A DNA stretch of 64,000 bases, taken from positions 186,001-250,000 of the forward strand of contig NZ_SELD02000018.1 in assembly GCF_004923205.2 (NCBI RefSeq), written 5' to 3'. Source of the DNA: Paracoccus aeridis (GTDB taxonomy: Bacteria; Pseudomonadota; Alphaproteobacteria; Rhodobacterales; Rhodobacteraceae). Numbering within the stretch: the first letter of the stretch is position 1; each line of letters begins with the position of its first letter. Shown in pieces: positions 1 to 9,156 of the stretch. Under the pieces are notes generated by a model that had not been told where the DNA came from, did not search any database, and worked only from the letters and a program-made list of their open reading frames with translations. The position numbers and the translations under genes are program-made.

Positions 1-1519
1 CGGCGAACTCGCCTTCGACCGTCACTTCGCCCTTGTCGTTCACCTCGGCCACCAGGCTCTCCTTCTGCTTGAGCCGCCGCAATAGCACCGAGGTGCGGCG
101 GTCCACGAATCTTTGCGTCAGCGCTGCATGCAGCGCGTCCGACAGGCGATCTTCTACCGCGCGAGTCTCGCCCCGCCAATGGGCTTCGTCCCGGACCCAG
201 CCGCCGCGCTGCGCGACATAGGTCCATGTGCGGATATACGCCAGCCGCTTGGACAGGGCGTCGATGTCGCCCGCGGGCTTGTCGATCCGCTCGACCGCGC
301 GCGCCATCCAGTCGGCGGGGATGCCGCCGTCCTGCACGAAGCCGAAGATCCGGGACAGAAGCGTCGTGTGCTCGACCGGCGAGATGCTGCGGAAATCGGG
401 CACGCGGCAGACGTCCCACAGCAGCCGCACGTCCCTGGGATGCGTCACCCGGTCGCGGATCTCGGGCAGGTCGCGCAGCACCTTGAGCGCGCGCAGGTCG
501 TCCGCCTCGCGCCCGCGCATCAGCCATTCGCTGCCCGAGGGCTGTTCCAGCGACTGGACGAGCCGGTCCACGGTCCCGAATTCCAGCGACGGGTTGCGCC
601 ACATCAGGCGGCTGATGGGCTGGAAGCGGTGGTTCTCGATCGCCTCGATCAGCCCTTCCTCCAAGGGCTGCGCCTCGCCGGTGACGCCGAAGGTGCCGGG
701 TTCCGTGTGGCGGCCGGCGCGGCCGGCGATCTGGCCCAGCTCGTGCGGGAACAGGGGCCGCATCCGCCGGCCGTCGAACTTGTGCGTGGCCTCGAAGGCG
801 ACGTGGCGGATGTCGAGGTTCAGCCCCATCCCGATCGCGTCGGTCGCGACGAGGTAATCGACCTCGCCCGCCTGGTACATCGCGACCTGCGCGTTCCGGG
901 TCCGGGGCGACAGCGCGCCCATCACCACCGCGCAGCCGCCCTTCTGCCGCCGCAGCAGCTCGGCCGTCGCATAGACGTCATCGACGCTGAAGCCGACGAT
1001 GGCCGAGCGCGCGGGCATCCGGCTGAGCTTCTTCGACCCGGCCCAGCTGAGCGTGGAGAACCGCTCGCGCCGCATGAACTGCGCGTTCGGGACCAGCGCG
1101 GCGATGGCCGGGCGCATGGTGTCGGACCCGAGCAGCAGCGTCTCGTGCAGGCCGCGCATGTTCAGCAGCCGGTCGGTGAAGACGTGGCCGCGTTCCGGGT
1201 CGGCGCAAAGCTGGATCTCGTCGATGGCGACGAAGTCGGCCAGCACGTCGGGCATCGCCTCGGTCGTGGCGACCCAGTAGGCGGTGCGTTCGGGGACGAT
1301 CCGTTCCTCGCCCGTGACCAGCGCCACGACGGACGGGCCGCGCGCCTTGACGATGCGGTCGTAGACCTCGCGCGCAAGGAGCCGCAGCGGCAGGCCGATC
1401 ACGCCGGTGCGGTGGGCCAGCATCCGTTCGATCGCGTAATGCGTCTTGCCCGTGTTCGTGGGCCCCAGCACGGCGGTGACGCGCGCGCGCTCGACCGACG
1501 CGCTCATCGTGCCGGCCAT
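1..1519 (-). CDS. Suv3-like superfamily II RNA helicase (3' end off the window)
   Basis: The reading frame runs off the left edge after 506 codons, so the C-terminus is missing. Near the N-terminus it has a Walker A motif GPTNTGKT (about residues 19-26), then DEIQ as motif II (about 100-103) and QIAGRAGR as motif VI, the arrangement of Suv3/MgpS-type helicases. These are inferred to unwind structured RNA in the cytoplasm during turnover or translation of GC-rich transcripts. I chose the ATG at 1519, which shares one base with the stop of the upstream TPR gene (TGATG), suggesting translational coupling. A second in-frame ATG lies four codons downstream. The family is clear; its RNA target is not. 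Confidence 0.85.
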   Translation of the reverse strand, partial: MAGTMSASVERARVTAVLGPTNTGKTHYAIERMLAHRTGVIGLPLRLLAREVYDRIVKARGPSVVALVTGEERIVPERTAYWVATTEAMPDVLADFVAIDEIQLCADPERGHVFTDRLLNMRGLHETLLLGSDTMRPAIAALVPNAQFMRRERFSTLSWAGSKKLSRMPARSAIVGFSVDDVYATAELLRRQKGGCAVVMGALSPRTRNAQVAMYQAGEVDYLVATDAIGMGLNLDIRHVAFEATHKFDGRRMRPLFPHELGQIAGRAGRHTEPGTFGVTGEAQPLEEGLIEAIENHRFQPISRLMWRNPSLEFGTVDRLVQSLEQPSGSEWLMRGREADDLRALKVLRDLPEIRDRVTHPRDVRLLWDVCRVPDFRSISPVEHTTLLSRIFGFVQDGGIPADWMARAVERIDKPAGDIDALSKRLAYIRTWTYVAQRGGWVRDEAHWRGETRAVEDRLSDALHAALTQRFVDRRTSVLLRRLKQKESLVAEVNDKGEVTVEGEFA

Positions 1520-2151
1520 CAGACCGGCGTCCCCTCGGCGGCCTGCCGCAGACGTGCGACGCCCTCCTCGGCCTCGACCTGGTGCGGGTTGACGGCGAGG
1601 CTCGCGCGATACGCCTTGAGCGCGGCGCGGTCGCGGCCCAGCTCCTCGAGCATGGTGGCCAGCTGCGTGAGCGCGGGCCAGTAGCGCGGCTCGATCAGCA
1701 GGACGCGGCGAAGGTCGTCGGCGGCAGGGCCGAGATCGCCGCCCAGATAGAACGCCTCGGCCCGCGCCGCCCAGCCGGGGGCGAAGCCGGGCGCGTGTTC
1801 GGTGAGCGCGGTCAGGTGGCCGATGGCGCCGCGGGTGTCGCCCGCGTCCAGCGCCGCGTAGCCGCGCTTCAGCAGCAGGTCGGCCACGGCGGACCCCGAC
1901 CGCGACCATTCGCGCAGGATGTCGCTTTCGGCGGCGGCCCACCCCTCGCCCTCGGTCTGGGCAAGCTCGGCGAACAGGTCGTCCATCTCGCCTGCGGGCA
2001 TTGCCCGGCCGGTCGGGGCCGGCGCGGTGTCGGTGGCGGAAGGGGGCGCCGCGTCCTGCGCCCGCGCCGGGCCCGCGATCGGCAGGGCCGGGACGATCAT
2101 CAGCGCATATGCCGCCACGACAATATGGATCATCAGGTAAAAGCCGCGCAT
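1519..2151 (-). CDS. Exported tetratricopeptide-repeat protein
   Basis: This 210-residue protein starts with a hydrophobic signal peptide ending PARA-Q at about residue 31, so it is probably periplasmic. The mature part has an Ala/Pro-rich linker followed by helical repeats resembling TPR units (roughly residues 85-200), which normally mediate protein-protein contacts. No catalytic motif is visible. It is transcribed toward the helicase and overlaps it by one base. The start has no obvious Shine-Dalgarno sequence, and an internal ATG at 2133 is an alternative. A specific function cannot be assigned. Confidence 0.75.
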   Translation of the reverse strand: MRGFYLMIHIVVAAYALMIVPALPIAGPARAQDAAPPSATDTAPAPTGRAMPAGEMDDLFAELAQTEGEGWAAAESDILREWSRSGSAVADLLLKRGYAALDAGDTRGAIGHLTALTEHAPGFAPGWAARAEAFYLGGDLGPAADDLRRVLLIEPRYWPALTQLATMLEELGRDRAALKAYRASLAVNPHQVEAEEGVARLRQAAEGTPV

Positions 2152-2211
2152 AAGGGCGTGTAACGCGTCGCGGCGATATCCGCCAGCGAAAGCAGGAAAC
2201 GGGAGAATGGA

Positions 2212-2496
2212 ATGAGCGTCATCGACACCGCCGTGCAGCAGTTGAACGCCCGCCTCGGCGGCGGCTTCGACGGCACCGCCAAGTTCGTCATCACCGACGA
2301 GGGCACCATCTTCATCGACCAGAACGGCGCCCGCGCCGGCGACGGCGATGCCGACGTGACCCTGACCGCCTCGCGCGAGACGTTCGAGTCGATCCTGGAC
2401 GGGTCCACCAACCCGACCATGGCCTACATGTCGGGCAAGCTGAAGCTCGACGGCGCCCTGCCGATGGCGATGAAGCTGGGCGGCGCGCTGTCCTGA
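2212..2496 (+). CDS. SCP2 sterol-carrier-domain protein
   Basis: This 94-residue protein consists of a single SCP2 (sterol carrier protein 2-like) lipid-binding domain. Typical features are the alternating hydrophobic strands, the DADVTLTAS segment and the C-terminal MSGKLKLDGALPMAMKLG helix that closes the ligand tunnel. Such stand-alone proteins are inferred to bind acyl chains or other hydrophobic ligands in the cytoplasm. A purine-rich ribosome site (GGGAGA) precedes the ATG. It is divergent from the TPR gene across 60 bp, and a lysophospholipase-like hydrolase follows 23 bp downstream, so a lipid-related pairing is plausible. Confidence 0.85.
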   Translation: MSVIDTAVQQLNARLGGGFDGTAKFVITDEGTIFIDQNGARAGDGDADVTLTASRETFESILDGSTNPTMAYMSGKLKLDGALPMAMKLGGALS

Positions 2497-2519
2497 CAGG
2501 CCCCGCAGGGATACCGTTC

Positions 2520-3482
2520 GTGGAGCCCGCGCCTTTCCGCACGCTTCCCGGTGACCCCTCGCCGCCGGCCCGCGCTTTCTGGGTGCGGGCCGACGACGGC
2601 ATCAGGCTGCGGCTGGCCCACTGGCCGGCCGCGACCGGACCGGACGCAGGGCCGGCGGGGACCATCCTGCTGTTCCCCGGCCGCACCGAATACCTGGAAA
2701 AATACGTCGAGGTCGGGCGCGAGCTTGCGGCAGGCGGCTTCCACGTCCTCGCCGCCGACTGGCGCGGGCAGGGGATGTCGGACCGGCTGCAGGCCGATCG
2801 CCGCCCCGGTCACGCCATCGACTTCGCGGACTTCCAGCGCGACGTGGTCGAGCTGGTGATCGCGGCGCAGGACCTCGACCTGCCGCAGCCGTGGCATCTC
2901 CTCGCCCATTCGATGGGCGGCGCGATCGGGCTGGGCGCGCTGGTCAACGAACTGCCGGTGGCAAGCGCGGTGTTCTCGGCCCCCATGTGGGGCATCATGG
3001 CGCGGCCCGCCAAGCGGCTGCTCGCCACCGGGCTGTCGCGGGTGGCCGGGCGGCTCGGCCGGTCGGGCCTGCCCGCCATCGGGACCGGCGGGCGCGGCAG
3101 CTTCGTGCTGGACTGCCCCTTCAACGACAACCTGCTGACCGAGGACGGCGCCCGCTGGGGCCGCATGGTGGCCGAGGCGGCGGCCTGGCCCGACCTGACG
3201 CTGGGCGGCGCCAGCTACGGCTGGGTCGGCACGGCGTTCGCCGAGACGCAACGGCTGGCGGCGGTGCCCGCGTCGGGCCTGCCCGACATCCCGGTGCTGG
3301 TGGCGCTGGGCGAGCGCGAGAAGATCGTCGCCCCCGACGCGATCCGCGACCGGGTCGACCGCTGGCCGGGCGCGAAGCTGATGATGATCGAGGGCGGCCG
3401 GCACGAGGCGATGTTCGAGACGCCCGACCGCCGCGCCCGCTTCATGGACGCGGCACTGGCGCATTTCCACGCCGGCGCCTGA
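2520..3482 (+). CDS. Alpha/beta hydrolase, lysophospholipase/monoacylglycerol lipase-like
   Basis: This 320-residue serine hydrolase has the nucleophile elbow AHSMGG near residue 130, an oxyanion-region FPGRTEYLEKY near residue 50 and a C-terminal GGRHEAMFE segment supplying the catalytic His. That matches the PldB/Hydrolase_4 group, which cleaves lysophospholipids or monoglycerides; the real substrate is inferred. The start is a GTG preceded by AGGGGAT. No signal peptide is visible. It follows the SCP2 gene on the same strand and converges on pgi with only three bases between the stops. Confidence 0.8.
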   Translation: MEPAPFRTLPGDPSPPARAFWVRADDGIRLRLAHWPAATGPDAGPAGTILLFPGRTEYLEKYVEVGRELAAGGFHVLAADWRGQGMSDRLQADRRPGHAIDFADFQRDVVELVIAAQDLDLPQPWHLLAHSMGGAIGLGALVNELPVASAVFSAPMWGIMARPAKRLLATGLSRVAGRLGRSGLPAIGTGGRGSFVLDCPFNDNLLTEDGARWGRMVAEAAAWPDLTLGGASYGWVGTAFAETQRLAAVPASGLPDIPVLVALGEREKIVAPDAIRDRVDRWPGAKLMMIEGGRHEAMFETPDRRARFMDAALAHFHAGA

Positions 3483-3485
3483 GGC

Positions 3486-5111
3486 TCAGCCGTCCGCGCG
3501 CATCCGGGCGACCAGCTCCGCCAGCCGCAGGGTGGACCCGTCCTGCCCCACCGCCGCAGCCTCGTCGCCGTCCAGCAACGGCGCGATGGAAAGCGCGAGC
3601 TCCTTGCCCAGTTCCACCCCCCACTGGTCGAAGCTGTTGATCCCCAGGGCGACGCCCTCGACGAACACCCGATGCTCGTACAGCGCGACGATCGCGCCCA
3701 GGCGGAACGGCGTCAGTTTCGGATAGATCAGCGTGGTCGAGGGGCGGTTGCCCGGAAAGACGCGGTGGCGGGCCTGCCGGTCAAGCTCGTCGCCGGTCAG
3801 CCCCGCCGCCTCCATCAGCGCCCGCGCCTCGTCCAGCGAGCGGCCGCGCATCAGCGCCTGCGACTGCGCAAGGCAGTTCGCGAGCAGCAGCTTGTGGTGG
3901 TTGTCCAGATCGGGCTCGTGGCCCTCGGCGGCGACCATGAACTCGCACGGGACGATCTCGGTCCCCTGGTGGATCAGCTGGTAGAAGGCGTGCTGCCCGT
4001 TCGTCCCGGGCTCGCCCCAGACGACGGGGCCGGACACGCGCGGCAGGTCCGCCCCGTCCATCGAGACGCGCTTGCCGTTCGATTCCATTTCCAGCTGCTG
4101 CAGATAGGCAGGCAGCCGCAGCAGCCGCTGGTCGTAGGGCAGGACGGCCCGGGTCGGATAGCCGCAGACCTGGTGATGCCAGAGCCCGACGAGCGCCAGC
4201 ATCACCGGCATGTTCTGCCCGAGGTCGGCATCCCGGAAATGGTCGTCCATGGCCGCGGCACCGGACAGGAACTCGTCGAACCGGTCCGGCCCGATCGCGA
4301 TCATCAGCGACAGCCCGATCGGTCCCCACATCGAATAGCGCCCGCCGACCCAGTCCTCGAACCCGAACACGCGGTCGGCGTCGATCCCGAACTGCGCCGT
4401 CTTGCCAAGCGCCGAGGACAGCGCCGCGAACTGGTCCGCAGGGTGCGTGACGGCGCGGCCCATCCAGTCGCGGACGGTCGCCGCGTTGGTCATCGTCTCG
4501 ATCGTGGTGAAGGTCTTGGACCCCACGATCACCAGCGTCCGGCCGGGATCCAGCCCCTCCAGCGTGTCGTGCGCGTCCGCGCCGTCCACGTTCGAGATGA
4601 AATGAACCCGCGGCCCGTCGTGATAGGGCGAGAGCGCCCGCACCGCCATCGCCGGGCCGAGATCCGACCCGCCGATGCCGATGTTGACGACGTCGGTGTA
4701 GCTGCCGCCCTGCCCCGCGATCTTGCCCTCGCGGATGCGGGTGGCGAAGCGGCGCATCCGCTCGAGCGTTTCGGCGACCCCCGGCAGCACGTCGCGCCCG
4801 TCGACCGCGACCGGGCCGCGATCCTTGCCCGCCGGCCGGCGCAGCGCGGTGTGAAGGACGGCCCGCCCTTCGGTTTCGTTGATGCGCTGACCCGAGAACA
4901 TCGCCTCGCGCCGTTCCGGAACGACCCTGGCAAGATCCAGCAGCAGGTCCAGCGCGCGGTCGTCGAGCGCGGTCTTGGACCAGTCGAGCACCATGCCGCA
5001 GGCTTGCGTCGACCGGCGCGCGGCGCGGTCCGGCTCGGCCGCGAAAAGCGCGGTGATGGGGCGGTCGGCATGGGCCCGGCGATGGGCGTCGAGGTCGTTC
5101 CAGATCGTCAT
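3486..5111 (-). CDS. pgi: Glucose-6-phosphate isomerase
   Basis: The 541-residue product interconverts glucose 6-phosphate and fructose 6-phosphate in the cytoplasm. It carries the family signatures [11 protein letters not shown] and [13 protein letters not shown], plus the C-terminal FPGNRPS block, and its length is normal. I start it at the ATG at 5111 (MTIWNDL) rather than at the longer frame, because GGGGAA lies just upstream and the extension is arginine-rich antisense-like sequence. It is the last gene of zwf-pgl-pgi, 13 bp after pgl, so carbon can be cycled back into 6-phosphogluconate. Confidence 0.96.
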   Translation of the reverse strand: MTIWNDLDAHRRAHADRPITALFAAEPDRAARRSTQACGMVLDWSKTALDDRALDLLLDLARVVPERREAMFSGQRINETEGRAVLHTALRRPAGKDRGPVAVDGRDVLPGVAETLERMRRFATRIREGKIAGQGGSYTDVVNIGIGGSDLGPAMAVRALSPYHDGPRVHFISNVDGADAHDTLEGLDPGRTLVIVGSKTFTTIETMTNAATVRDWMGRAVTHPADQFAALSSALGKTAQFGIDADRVFGFEDWVGGRYSMWGPIGLSLMIAIGPDRFDEFLSGAAAMDDHFRDADLGQNMPVMLALVGLWHHQVCGYPTRAVLPYDQRLLRLPAYLQQLEMESNGKRVSMDGADLPRVSGPVVWGEPGTNGQHAFYQLIHQGTEIVPCEFMVAAEGHEPDLDNHHKLLLANCLAQSQALMRGRSLDEARALMEAAGLTGDELDRQARHRVFPGNRPSTTLIYPKLTPFRLGAIVALYEHRVFVEGVALGINSFDQWGVELGKELALSIAPLLDGDEAAAVGQDGSTLRLAELVARMRADG

Positions 5112-5124
5112 CGCGTGTTCCCCG

Positions 5125-5796
5125 TCATTCCGCCCAATGGACGCACAGATCGCCCCAGACCGCCCGCACGGGAGCCTGCGCCGGCGCAAGCTTGGCCGCG
5201 CGTTCCAGCGCCGCGCGCTTGGCCGCGCCGAAGATCATCAGGTGCGGGTCCATCGCGCGCTTCAGCACCGGCCCGGAAAGCGTCAGCCGCGGTTCGGACA
5301 CCGCGTCCGACCGGACTGCCACGACCGCGGGCGCGCCGGGTTCCAGCGCGGCGGCGGTGGCGTCATCGTCGGGGAAAAGGCTCGCGATGTGCATGTCCTC
5401 GCCCATCCCCAGCAGAAGGACGGTGATCGGCAGGGCGCCTTCCAGCCGGTCGCTCGCGGCCGCGGCTTCCTCCTCGGGCGTGCCGGTGCCGGTGAACAGG
5501 TCGATGAACCGCGCCGCGGCGGCCGGTCCCTGCATCAGCTGGTGGCGCACCAGCCGGGCGTTCGACCGGGCGTCGGCAGGCGGCACGCAGCGCTCGTCGC
5601 CGGGGAACACGGTCACGCGGTCCCATTCCAGCTGCAGCTCGGACAGTTGCGAGAACAGCGGCGCGGGCGTGGTGCCGCCGGGCAGGCACAGCGTCGCGCG
5701 CCCGTCGGATCGCAGCGCCTGGCGCAGGCGGCCGGCGATGTCCTGGGCAAGCTGGAGGACAAGCGCCTCGCGGTCGGGGTATTCGATCAGCTTCAT
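5125..5796 (-). CDS. pgl: 6-phosphogluconolactonase (DevB type)
   Basis: This 223-residue enzyme hydrolyses 6-phosphoglucono-delta-lactone to 6-phosphogluconate. It has the sugar-phosphate binding loop [11 protein letters not shown] near residue 40 and the family block [16 protein letters not shown] near residue 65, with a later [15 protein letters not shown] motif. It sits between zwf and pgi, seven bases after the zwf stop, with a GAGGA ribosome site overlapping the end of zwf. The neighbours make the assignment secure. Confidence 0.95.
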   Translation of the reverse strand: MKLIEYPDREALVLQLAQDIAGRLRQALRSDGRATLCLPGGTTPAPLFSQLSELQLEWDRVTVFPGDERCVPPADARSNARLVRHQLMQGPAAAARFIDLFTGTGTPEEEAAAASDRLEGALPITVLLLGMGEDMHIASLFPDDDATAAALEPGAPAVVAVRSDAVSEPRLTLSGPVLKRAMDPHLMIFGAAKRAALERAAKLAPAQAPVRAVWGDLCVHWAE

Positions 5797-5803
5797 GTGG
5801 TCC

Positions 5804-7267
5804 TCATCCGCGCATCTCGCGCCAGCGGCGGCCGTCGCGCTTCATCAGCTCCGCCGCCTCGGCCGGTCCGGCGGAACCCGCGTCATAGGGCCGGGGCGGG
5901 GCATCGGACGACGCCCAGCGTTCGATGATCGGGTCAGCCCAGGCCCAGGCCGCCTCGACCTCATCGCCGCGCATGAACAGGGTCTGGTTGCCCCGGATCA
6001 CGTCCATGATGAGCCGCTCGTAGGCGTCGGGAAGCTCGGCCCCCTCTGCCCCCAGCGCCTCGGCGAAGGACATGTCCAGCGGGACCTGCACCAGACGCAT
6101 GCCGCCGGGACCGGGTTCCTTGATCATCATCTTGAGGTCCATGCCCTCGTCCGGCTGAAGCCGGATCATCAGCTCGTTCGCGCGGGGCGGGTCCGCGGCG
6201 TCGAAGATCGAATGGGGCGGCGTGCGGAACACGACCGCGATCTCGCTGGCGCGGGCGCGCAGGCGCTTGCCGGTCCGCAGGTAGAAGGGCGTTCCCTGCC
6301 AGCGCCAGTTCGCGAGCCGCACCTTGAGCGCGACGAAGCTTTCCGTGCGGCTGTGGGCGTTGCCGGCATCCTCGCCGTACCCCGCCATGCCGGCCGCGGG
6401 CCGGTACTGGCCGTGGACGATGTCGCCCGCCTCGACCGGCATCAGCGCGCGCAGGACCTTCAGCTTCTCGTCCCGCACCGCGTCGGGGTCGAAGTGCCAC
6501 GGCGGCTCCATCGCGATCATGCAGAGAAGCTGCATCATGTGGTTCTGGACCATGTCGCGCATGGCCCCGGCCCCGTCGTAGTAGCTGCCGCGCCCGGCCA
6601 CGCCCACGGTTTCCGCGACGGTGATCTGGACGTGGTCGACATACTGCGCGTTCCACAGGGGCTCGAACAGGATGTTGGCAAAGCGCACCGCCATCAGGTT
6701 CTGGACCGTCTCCTTCCCGAGATAGTGGTCGATCCGGTAGATCTGCGCCTCGTCGAAATGCCGGGCCAGCATCTCGTTCAGGTCGCGCGCGCTGGCCAGG
6801 TCGTGGCCGAACGGCTTTTCCACGACGATGCGGATCCCCTCGCCCGCAAGCCCGTGCCGGGCGAGGCCGCGCGCCAGGGGCTCGAACAGGAAGGGCGCGA
6901 CCGAGAAATACGCGGCCCGGATCACCCCGTCGCGCATCTTGTCGCGGATCGCCTGCCAGGCAGGCTCGGCCGTGCCTTCGTCCGTCGCGTCCAGCGTGAC
7001 ATAGTCGAGACGCGACAGGAACTCGTCGAGCTGCGGGTGATCCGCGCGGGGGCCGTCATGTTCGGCGATGGCGGCGCGGATGTCGGCGCGGAACCCGTCG
7101 GTTGTCATTTCCGACCGCGCGCTGCCGATCACGCGCGCGCCAGGCGGCATCTGCCCCGCGACGAAGCGCCGGAACAGGCCCGGCATGATCTTGCGCCGCG
7201 ACAGGTCGCCCGTCGCACCGAAGATGATGAGGTCGAAATCCTCGACCGGGATGACACGCGAGGCCAT
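5804..7267 (-). CDS. zwf: Glucose-6-phosphate 1-dehydrogenase
   Basis: The 487-residue product oxidises glucose 6-phosphate to 6-phosphogluconolactone with NAD(P)+. It has an N-terminal dinucleotide fold with GATGDLSRRK (about residues 15-24) and the substrate-binding motif RIDHYLGKETVQNL. The ATG at 7267 (MASRVIPV) gives the usual length and follows AAAGGGTGGG. It is the first gene of the zwf-pgl-pgi operon. No edd or eda gene lies nearby, so the next Entner-Doudoroff steps must be encoded elsewhere. Confidence 0.96.
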   Translation of the reverse strand: MASRVIPVEDFDLIIFGATGDLSRRKIMPGLFRRFVAGQMPPGARVIGSARSEMTTDGFRADIRAAIAEHDGPRADHPQLDEFLSRLDYVTLDATDEGTAEPAWQAIRDKMRDGVIRAAYFSVAPFLFEPLARGLARHGLAGEGIRIVVEKPFGHDLASARDLNEMLARHFDEAQIYRIDHYLGKETVQNLMAVRFANILFEPLWNAQYVDHVQITVAETVGVAGRGSYYDGAGAMRDMVQNHMMQLLCMIAMEPPWHFDPDAVRDEKLKVLRALMPVEAGDIVHGQYRPAAGMAGYGEDAGNAHSRTESFVALKVRLANWRWQGTPFYLRTGKRLRARASEIAVVFRTPPHSIFDAADPPRANELMIRLQPDEGMDLKMMIKEPGPGGMRLVQVPLDMSFAEALGAEGAELPDAYERLIMDVIRGNQTLFMRGDEVEAAWAWADPIIERWASSDAPPRPYDAGSAGPAEAAELMKRDGRRWREMRG

Positions 7268-7332
7268 GGACGCCCACCCTTTCGTGTTCGGGTTAGACAC
7301 TGGCGGCGGGCGCGGCAAGCCCGGACGGGCGT

Positions 7333-7872
7333 TCACCCGGCCCGCGCGACCGCCTTGGCGAGCCGCGGAAGCCGCGCCCGGCGCATCAGGTCGCGCAGAT
7401 CGACCGGGCCGCCCGCGACCTGCGCCCGCGCGTGGACGGTGCGGACCGCCGCCCCGACGACGTCGGGCGCGCCGTTGCACAGGCCGGTCAGGAACGCGTC
7501 GGGGTGGACCGCCCGAAGGCCCAGCGCCGCGGTCGCGCGGGGCGGGAAGTCGCGCAGGTTGGCGGTGACGATCAGCCCCGCGCCCGACGCCAGCGCGGCC
7601 TCGGCCACGTGCCGGTCGGCGGGGTCGGGCCAGTCGATCCCCGCGGCGGCGATGCCGTCATCGGGCGCGGCGGCGCCGGGGCGGGCGGCACGAAGCAGCG
7701 CGATCTCGGCCCCGGCGACCTCGCCCTGCCCCAGCCGGGCGGCGGCGTGGCGCCATTCGGCGAGGATCCGGTCCGACCAGACCGGCTCGTAAAGCCCGGC
7801 CTCGGCCGCGAGGATCAGGATTTCCCGCAGGACGGTCGGGTAGAGGACGCAGGCGTCGAGAACCGCCTTCAT
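7333..7872 (-). CDS. PIN-domain protein
   Basis: This 179-residue protein begins MKAVLDACVLYP, with the first PIN-domain aspartate in DACVL, and later has DPADRHV and TANLRDFP. These match the conserved acid positions of PIN-fold Mg-dependent ribonucleases, often VapC-like. A middle segment, WSDRILAEWR, fits the family's conserved Glu. It overlaps the end of the RlmI-like gene by four bases (ATGA), so the two are probably co-translated. No small antitoxin gene sits next to it, so it may be an orphan PIN protein rather than half of a toxin-antitoxin pair. Confidence 0.8.
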   Translation of the reverse strand: MKAVLDACVLYPTVLREILILAAEAGLYEPVWSDRILAEWRHAAARLGQGEVAGAEIALLRAARPGAAAPDDGIAAAGIDWPDPADRHVAEAALASGAGLIVTANLRDFPPRATAALGLRAVHPDAFLTGLCNGAPDVVGAAVRTVHARAQVAGGPVDLRDLMRRARLPRLAKAVARAG

Positions 7873-9104
7873 CCACCCAGCCGGAAGAACAGCGACTTGA
7901 GATAGCCGCTTTCGGCAAGCTGCGGCAGGATCGGGTGGTCCGGGCCGGCGAAGCCCGTGTGGACCAGCTGCATCCGCCGTCCGCCGCGGCCGATGCCGCG
8001 CGCGCTCGCGTTCCGGAACGCGGTCAGGTCGGCGGCGTGGCTGCACGAGCAGAGGACGAGATAGCCGCCCGGCGCGACCAGCGGCGCGGCGAGGCGGGCC
8101 ACGCGTTCGTAGGCGCGCAGGCCCGCATCCAGCGCGGGCTTCGCGGGGGCGAAGGCGGGCGGGTCGCAGACGACGAGGTCGAAGCGCGCGCCCTCGGCGC
8201 CCAGCGCCTCCATCTGCTGGAAGGCGTCGCCCTGCCGCGTGGCGACGCGGTCCGCCGCGACCATCGCGCGCGCGCCGCCCGTCGCAAGCTCCAGCGCCGC
8301 CGCCGATCCGTCGACGAGCGTCGCGTGCTCCGCCCCCGCGGCGAGCGCGGCAAGGCCGAACCCGCCGACATGGGAGAAGACGTCGAGGATCCGCCCGCCG
8401 CGCCCCAGCCGCGCCGCGAAGGCATGGTTCGGGCGCTGGTCGTAGAACAGCCCCGTCTTCTGCCCGCCGGTGAGGTCGGCGAGGTAGATCGCGCCGTTCA
8501 TCGGCACCTCGACCGGGCCGCTCAGGCCGCCGCGCAGCACCTCGGTCCGGTCCTCGAGACCTTCCAGTCCCCGCGCCCGACCGCTTCCGTTCATCACCAC
8601 GGTCGAGACGCCGGTGACGTCGACCAGCGCCTGCGCGAGATCGTCGATCATCCGGTCGGCCCAGGCGGCGTTCGGCTGGATCACGGCGGCATCGCCGAAG
8701 CGGTCGATGATGGTGCCGGGCAGCCCGTCGGATTCGGCGTGGACCAGACGGTAGAACGGCGCGTCGAACAAGCGTTCCCGCAGCGCCAGCGCGCGGGACA
8801 GCCGCGCGGCGAGCCAGTCGCGGTCGATCGCGGCGTCGGCGCGCGGGTCCATCATCCGGGCGACGATCTTCGAGGCCGGGTTGACCGTGACGACGCCAAG
8901 CGGCTGGCGCTCGGCATCCTCCAGCACCGCCATCGCGCCCGGGGGGATCGCGCGGGTGCGCCGGTCGACCACCAGCTCGTCGGCAAAGACCCATGGAAAG
9001 CCGTGCCGGATCGCGCGCGCGTTCGCCTTGGGGCGCAGGCGGACGACCGGCAGGCCGGCGGGGCCTGCGGTCGGGGTCTCGGTCGGCTCGGGGGCGTGGG
9101 TCAT
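7869..9104 (-). CDS. RlmI-like class I SAM-dependent rRNA methyltransferase
   Basis: This 411-residue protein has an N-terminal PUA-like RNA-binding region (about residues 25-110) and a C-terminal Rossmann methyltransferase. The SAM-binding segment is DVFSHVGGFGLAAL, followed by the catalytic CDPPAF block and a CSCSH motif with candidate catalytic cysteines. This is the RlmI/YccW family that makes 5-methylcytosine in 23S rRNA; the exact base modified is inferred. I start it at the ATG at 9104, preceded by AAAGGAC; the longer frame is arginine-rich and unlike the family. Its 3' end overlaps the PIN gene. Confidence 0.85.
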   Translation of the reverse strand: MTHAPEPTETPTAGPAGLPVVRLRPKANARAIRHGFPWVFADELVVDRRTRAIPPGAMAVLEDAERQPLGVVTVNPASKIVARMMDPRADAAIDRDWLAARLSRALALRERLFDAPFYRLVHAESDGLPGTIIDRFGDAAVIQPNAAWADRMIDDLAQALVDVTGVSTVVMNGSGRARGLEGLEDRTEVLRGGLSGPVEVPMNGAIYLADLTGGQKTGLFYDQRPNHAFAARLGRGGRILDVFSHVGGFGLAALAAGAEHATLVDGSAAALELATGGARAMVAADRVATRQGDAFQQMEALGAEGARFDLVVCDPPAFAPAKPALDAGLRAYERVARLAAPLVAPGGYLVLCSCSHAADLTAFRNASARGIGRGGRRMQLVHTGFAGPDHPILPQLAESGYLKSLFFRLGG

Positions 9105-9156
9105 CGCGGCAGTCCTTTCGACCGCCGCTGTGCCACGCGGGGACGGGGCCGGCAAG

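Noticed and set aside
113..1684. 523-codon plus-strand frame at the left edge
   Set aside because: The opposite strand encodes a helicase with intact Walker A, DEIQ and motif VI, so this frame is a shadow.
7333..8994. 553-codon minus-strand frame through the RlmI-like gene
   Set aside because: Only the last 179 codons (from 7872) have a PIN domain; the rest overlaps the RlmI-like gene in another frame and is Arg-rich.
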